Below are positions 32,963 to 34,500 of a DNA stretch of 34,500 bases, piece by piece. A model generated the notes under the pieces. The model had not been told where the DNA came from and ran no database searches. It saw only the letters and a program-made list of their open reading frames with translations. Source of the DNA: Mesostigma viride (lineage: Eukaryota > Streptophyta > Mesostigmatophyceae > Mesostigmatales > Mesostigmataceae); NCBI GenBank assembly GCA_009746045.1, contig RPFO01000026.1, positions 1,369,015 through 1,403,514 of the forward strand. Direction: 5' to 3'. A program made the translations under genes and the position numbers. Position 1 is the stretch's first letter. Each line of letters begins with the position of its first letter.

Positions 32963-34500
32963 GGCTGTTATGCTGGCCTTGGCTCCCCTGCCCCTCCTGC
33001 GGCTGCTGCCACTCCTGCTGCAGTTGATGCTGCTGTTGCACCTGCTGCTGCTGGAGTTGCGTGCTCGCCCTCCCCCCCGTGTTGTTGTTGTTATTGTTGT
33101 TACTATTATTGTTGTTGTTTAGGTGGGCAGTGCCGTTGTTCACGTGGATGTTGCTGTTGCCGTTGCCGTCGTAGTCGCACACCGATGGCGCGCGATTGAT
33201 GGGTCGATGCACCGCCGAGCACACAGACCGTTTCTCCGTGCCCCTCGCGCCCTCGCACTGCCCCGCATCACGCATGTCATCCCCGTCGTCGTCCTCATCA
33301 TCATCCCCATTGCCCCCATGCTTGCTCTTACCATCCCCCTCCACCCCTCCCTCACCATGGTGGTGAATCGCCATCAGATCCCCACCCCCATGAATACTCA
33401 AATTCCCCCCGCCATGATTCCCGCCCCCGCGCGACCCCACCACGGCCCCGCCACCCCCGTCACTGTTGCTCGAATCACCCACCCCCGGCTTGTCGCCCCC
33501 ATCATTATCACCACCCCCACTATCCGCCCGTCCCCGCGGGTTCCCCGCAAGCATCGCAGGCTCCGGGTGGGCAATACCCCGCGCGCGCCCCCCCTGTCTC
33601 GTCCCCTGGTTGCTGCTCACCGTCTGGCCATCCACACTCCCACCCGCACCGTTCAGTATCCGCCCCACGCGCGTGCCCATGGGGGTGGCCGCCGCCGCCA
33701 CCCCCTGCCCCCGCCCCCGCCCCTCGCCCCCCCCCACGTGCCGGTGTTCGCCCCCCCACTCAAACCCATGGTCATTGTGGTGAGTACTGCCGACGCCACC
33801 AGGCCCGCTCCCCGCGACCGCCCTCGGAAGCATCATCGTGGGCGGGTGTGCCATGTTTGCCTCGCTCTTCTCCAGCTCGCAGCCGACGAGAACCGCGATC
33901 GTGCTCCCAGAGGGCCGGGTGGGGGCCAACTCGCGCCGATGCACCGCCGACACACCGTCCACGCAGGGCACCCTCGCCTCGCTCGATTGGCTCAGCCGCT
34001 CGCCCGCGCCGCCATGACGGGGGCTGGAAGTCAACCCGCCGCGAATCTTGTCATGCGAGTGGCGAGGCGAGCCGGTGCCACGGTGGGGCTCCGCATGCCG
34101 AGGGCCGCAACCAGGGCCGAGTCGGCCCAGACCCGGCCCGTTCCCGTTCCCTTGTGACGGCACCAGTATCGCCGCAGCGCACCCTCCACGAGAGCCCTCA
34201 AAGATGTCCGGGAGAACGCCCGCTGCTAGAGCCTGCCCCCTCTCGCCGACAGTGCCGGAGGCAGCCGGTAGTGTGGCCTCCAGGGGGGGCTCGATACCCC
34301 ACGCACGACCCAAGCCATCGGGGCCACCTCCTTGCTCGTCAGGATCACTTCCAACACGGGCGTCCATGCGGTGGCCGGTCCCACCACCCTGGGCCCTCCC
34401 TGCAGGAGACATGAGCGCCTTGTGGCTCGTGCTCTTGTTGTGGCTGTGGCAGCTGACGCCCGCGCCCGCGCGGTTGGCGTTGTTCTTGATGCTATTGTTG
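27718..34500 (-). CDS. Coilin-like protein, very large, 5' end outside the window
   Basis: Coilin is the Cajal-body scaffold in snRNP biogenesis. One minus-strand frame is open from the window edge to about 29,640. It holds long disordered Gly/Ser/Asn/His-rich sequence, Asn runs from (GTT)n at 32870-32961 and 33084-33119, and a basic-acidic block with RHKKKQKRR, ISRGHVRF and SSSDEEGEGG (about 30,020-29,880), like the GHIRF segment of plant coilins. The adjacent frame, ending at 27718, carries the atypical Tudor domain: FSCFPEMEAGVLPSVGAVVA, FRVVEMAPD, LSGYEQGQVVAFD (about 29,490-29,310), matching the LLP-x-L-A-AAP-x-VGE-x-IAFK and DYKEGR blocks of coilin. HVEWDSLFQVRLV follows (about 29,120-29,080), and DRWQQISHCLRERRQQL (about 28,330-28,270) resembles the W-x-EI-x-x-AL-x-x-KK tail of plant coilins. 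The frames join between about 29,640 and 29,490 by a small intron or by slippage in G8-G9 runs. The N-terminal coilin domain must lie upstream. Product at least 2,200 residues, far above the roughly 580-610 of animals and plants. Confidence 0.7.
32870..33120 (-). repeat. Trinucleotide (AAC)n runs coding poly-Asn in the coilin-like gene
   Basis: Plus-strand GTT repeats at about 32870-32961 and 33084-33120 give runs of Asn separated by a Gln/His-rich stretch (LQQQQVQQQHQLQQEWQQ). The triplet structure keeps the frame, which supports real translation of this region. Confidence 0.8.

Noticed and set aside
29174-34414. Many plus-strand Pro/Ala/Arg-rich open frames of up to 344 codons
   Set aside because: They are shadows of the GC-rich coilin-like gene on the minus strand, which has recognisable domains and in-frame triplet repeats.

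Overview
The window looks like nuclear DNA of a GC-rich, intron-rich eukaryotic microbe, most likely a green alga. The evidence is GT-AG spliced exons, a calcium- and integrin-binding (CIB) EF-hand gene, a coilin-like gene, LINE-type retroelements with target-site duplications, and very abundant micro- and minisatellites. The species cannot be named from sequence alone. No rRNA, tRNA, CRISPR or bacterial operon structure was seen.

Layout: (1) 1-3,040 is repeat-derived DNA: the 3' end of a retroelement, a decayed reverse-transcriptase ORF remnant and a foldback element. (2) 3,548-17,439, minus strand, is one gene of 13.9 kb coding for a 208-residue CIB-family EF-hand protein in six exons (17342-17439, 17125-17154, 13727-13851, 8077-8214, 6335-6480, 3548-3637). 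Only 627 nt (4.5%) is coding. The four large introns are filled by tandem arrays. Several arrays are built from copies of the gene's own splice junctions: copies of the exon-3 acceptor in intron 2, copies of the exon-3 donor region at the far end of the intron-3 array, copies of the exon-5 acceptor in intron 4, and decayed copies of exon 5 in intron 5. (3) 17,440-19,640 holds a few possible exons of unknown function and a small inverted-repeat element. (4) 19,647-20,357, plus strand, is an intronless HD-domain phosphohydrolase of the COG4339 type. (5) 20,563-26,054 is a cluster of at least three copies of a non-LTR retroelement family that carries only an ORF1-like gene. Copy A (minus) and copy B (plus) each have 11-bp target-site duplications, and copy B sits inside the 3' UTR of older copy C (minus). 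All copies end in a small conserved hairpin followed by an AATT-type microsatellite tail. A 1.4-kb C/A-rich tract lies between A and C. (6) 26,055-27,717 is mostly unassigned, with one small ORF and one long hairpin. (7) 27,718-34,500, minus strand, is a very large coilin-like gene (Cajal body scaffold) that runs off the right edge. It is mostly disordered Gly/Asn/His-rich sequence, with a recognisable coilin-type Tudor domain near the C-terminal part.

The genes do not form a pathway. What ties the window together is genome growth: introns expanding by tandem duplication of splice junctions, and intergenic space filled by nested ORF1-only retroelements. All exon joins are inferred by eye from splice consensus, reading phase and family similarity; no transcript or database comparison was available.
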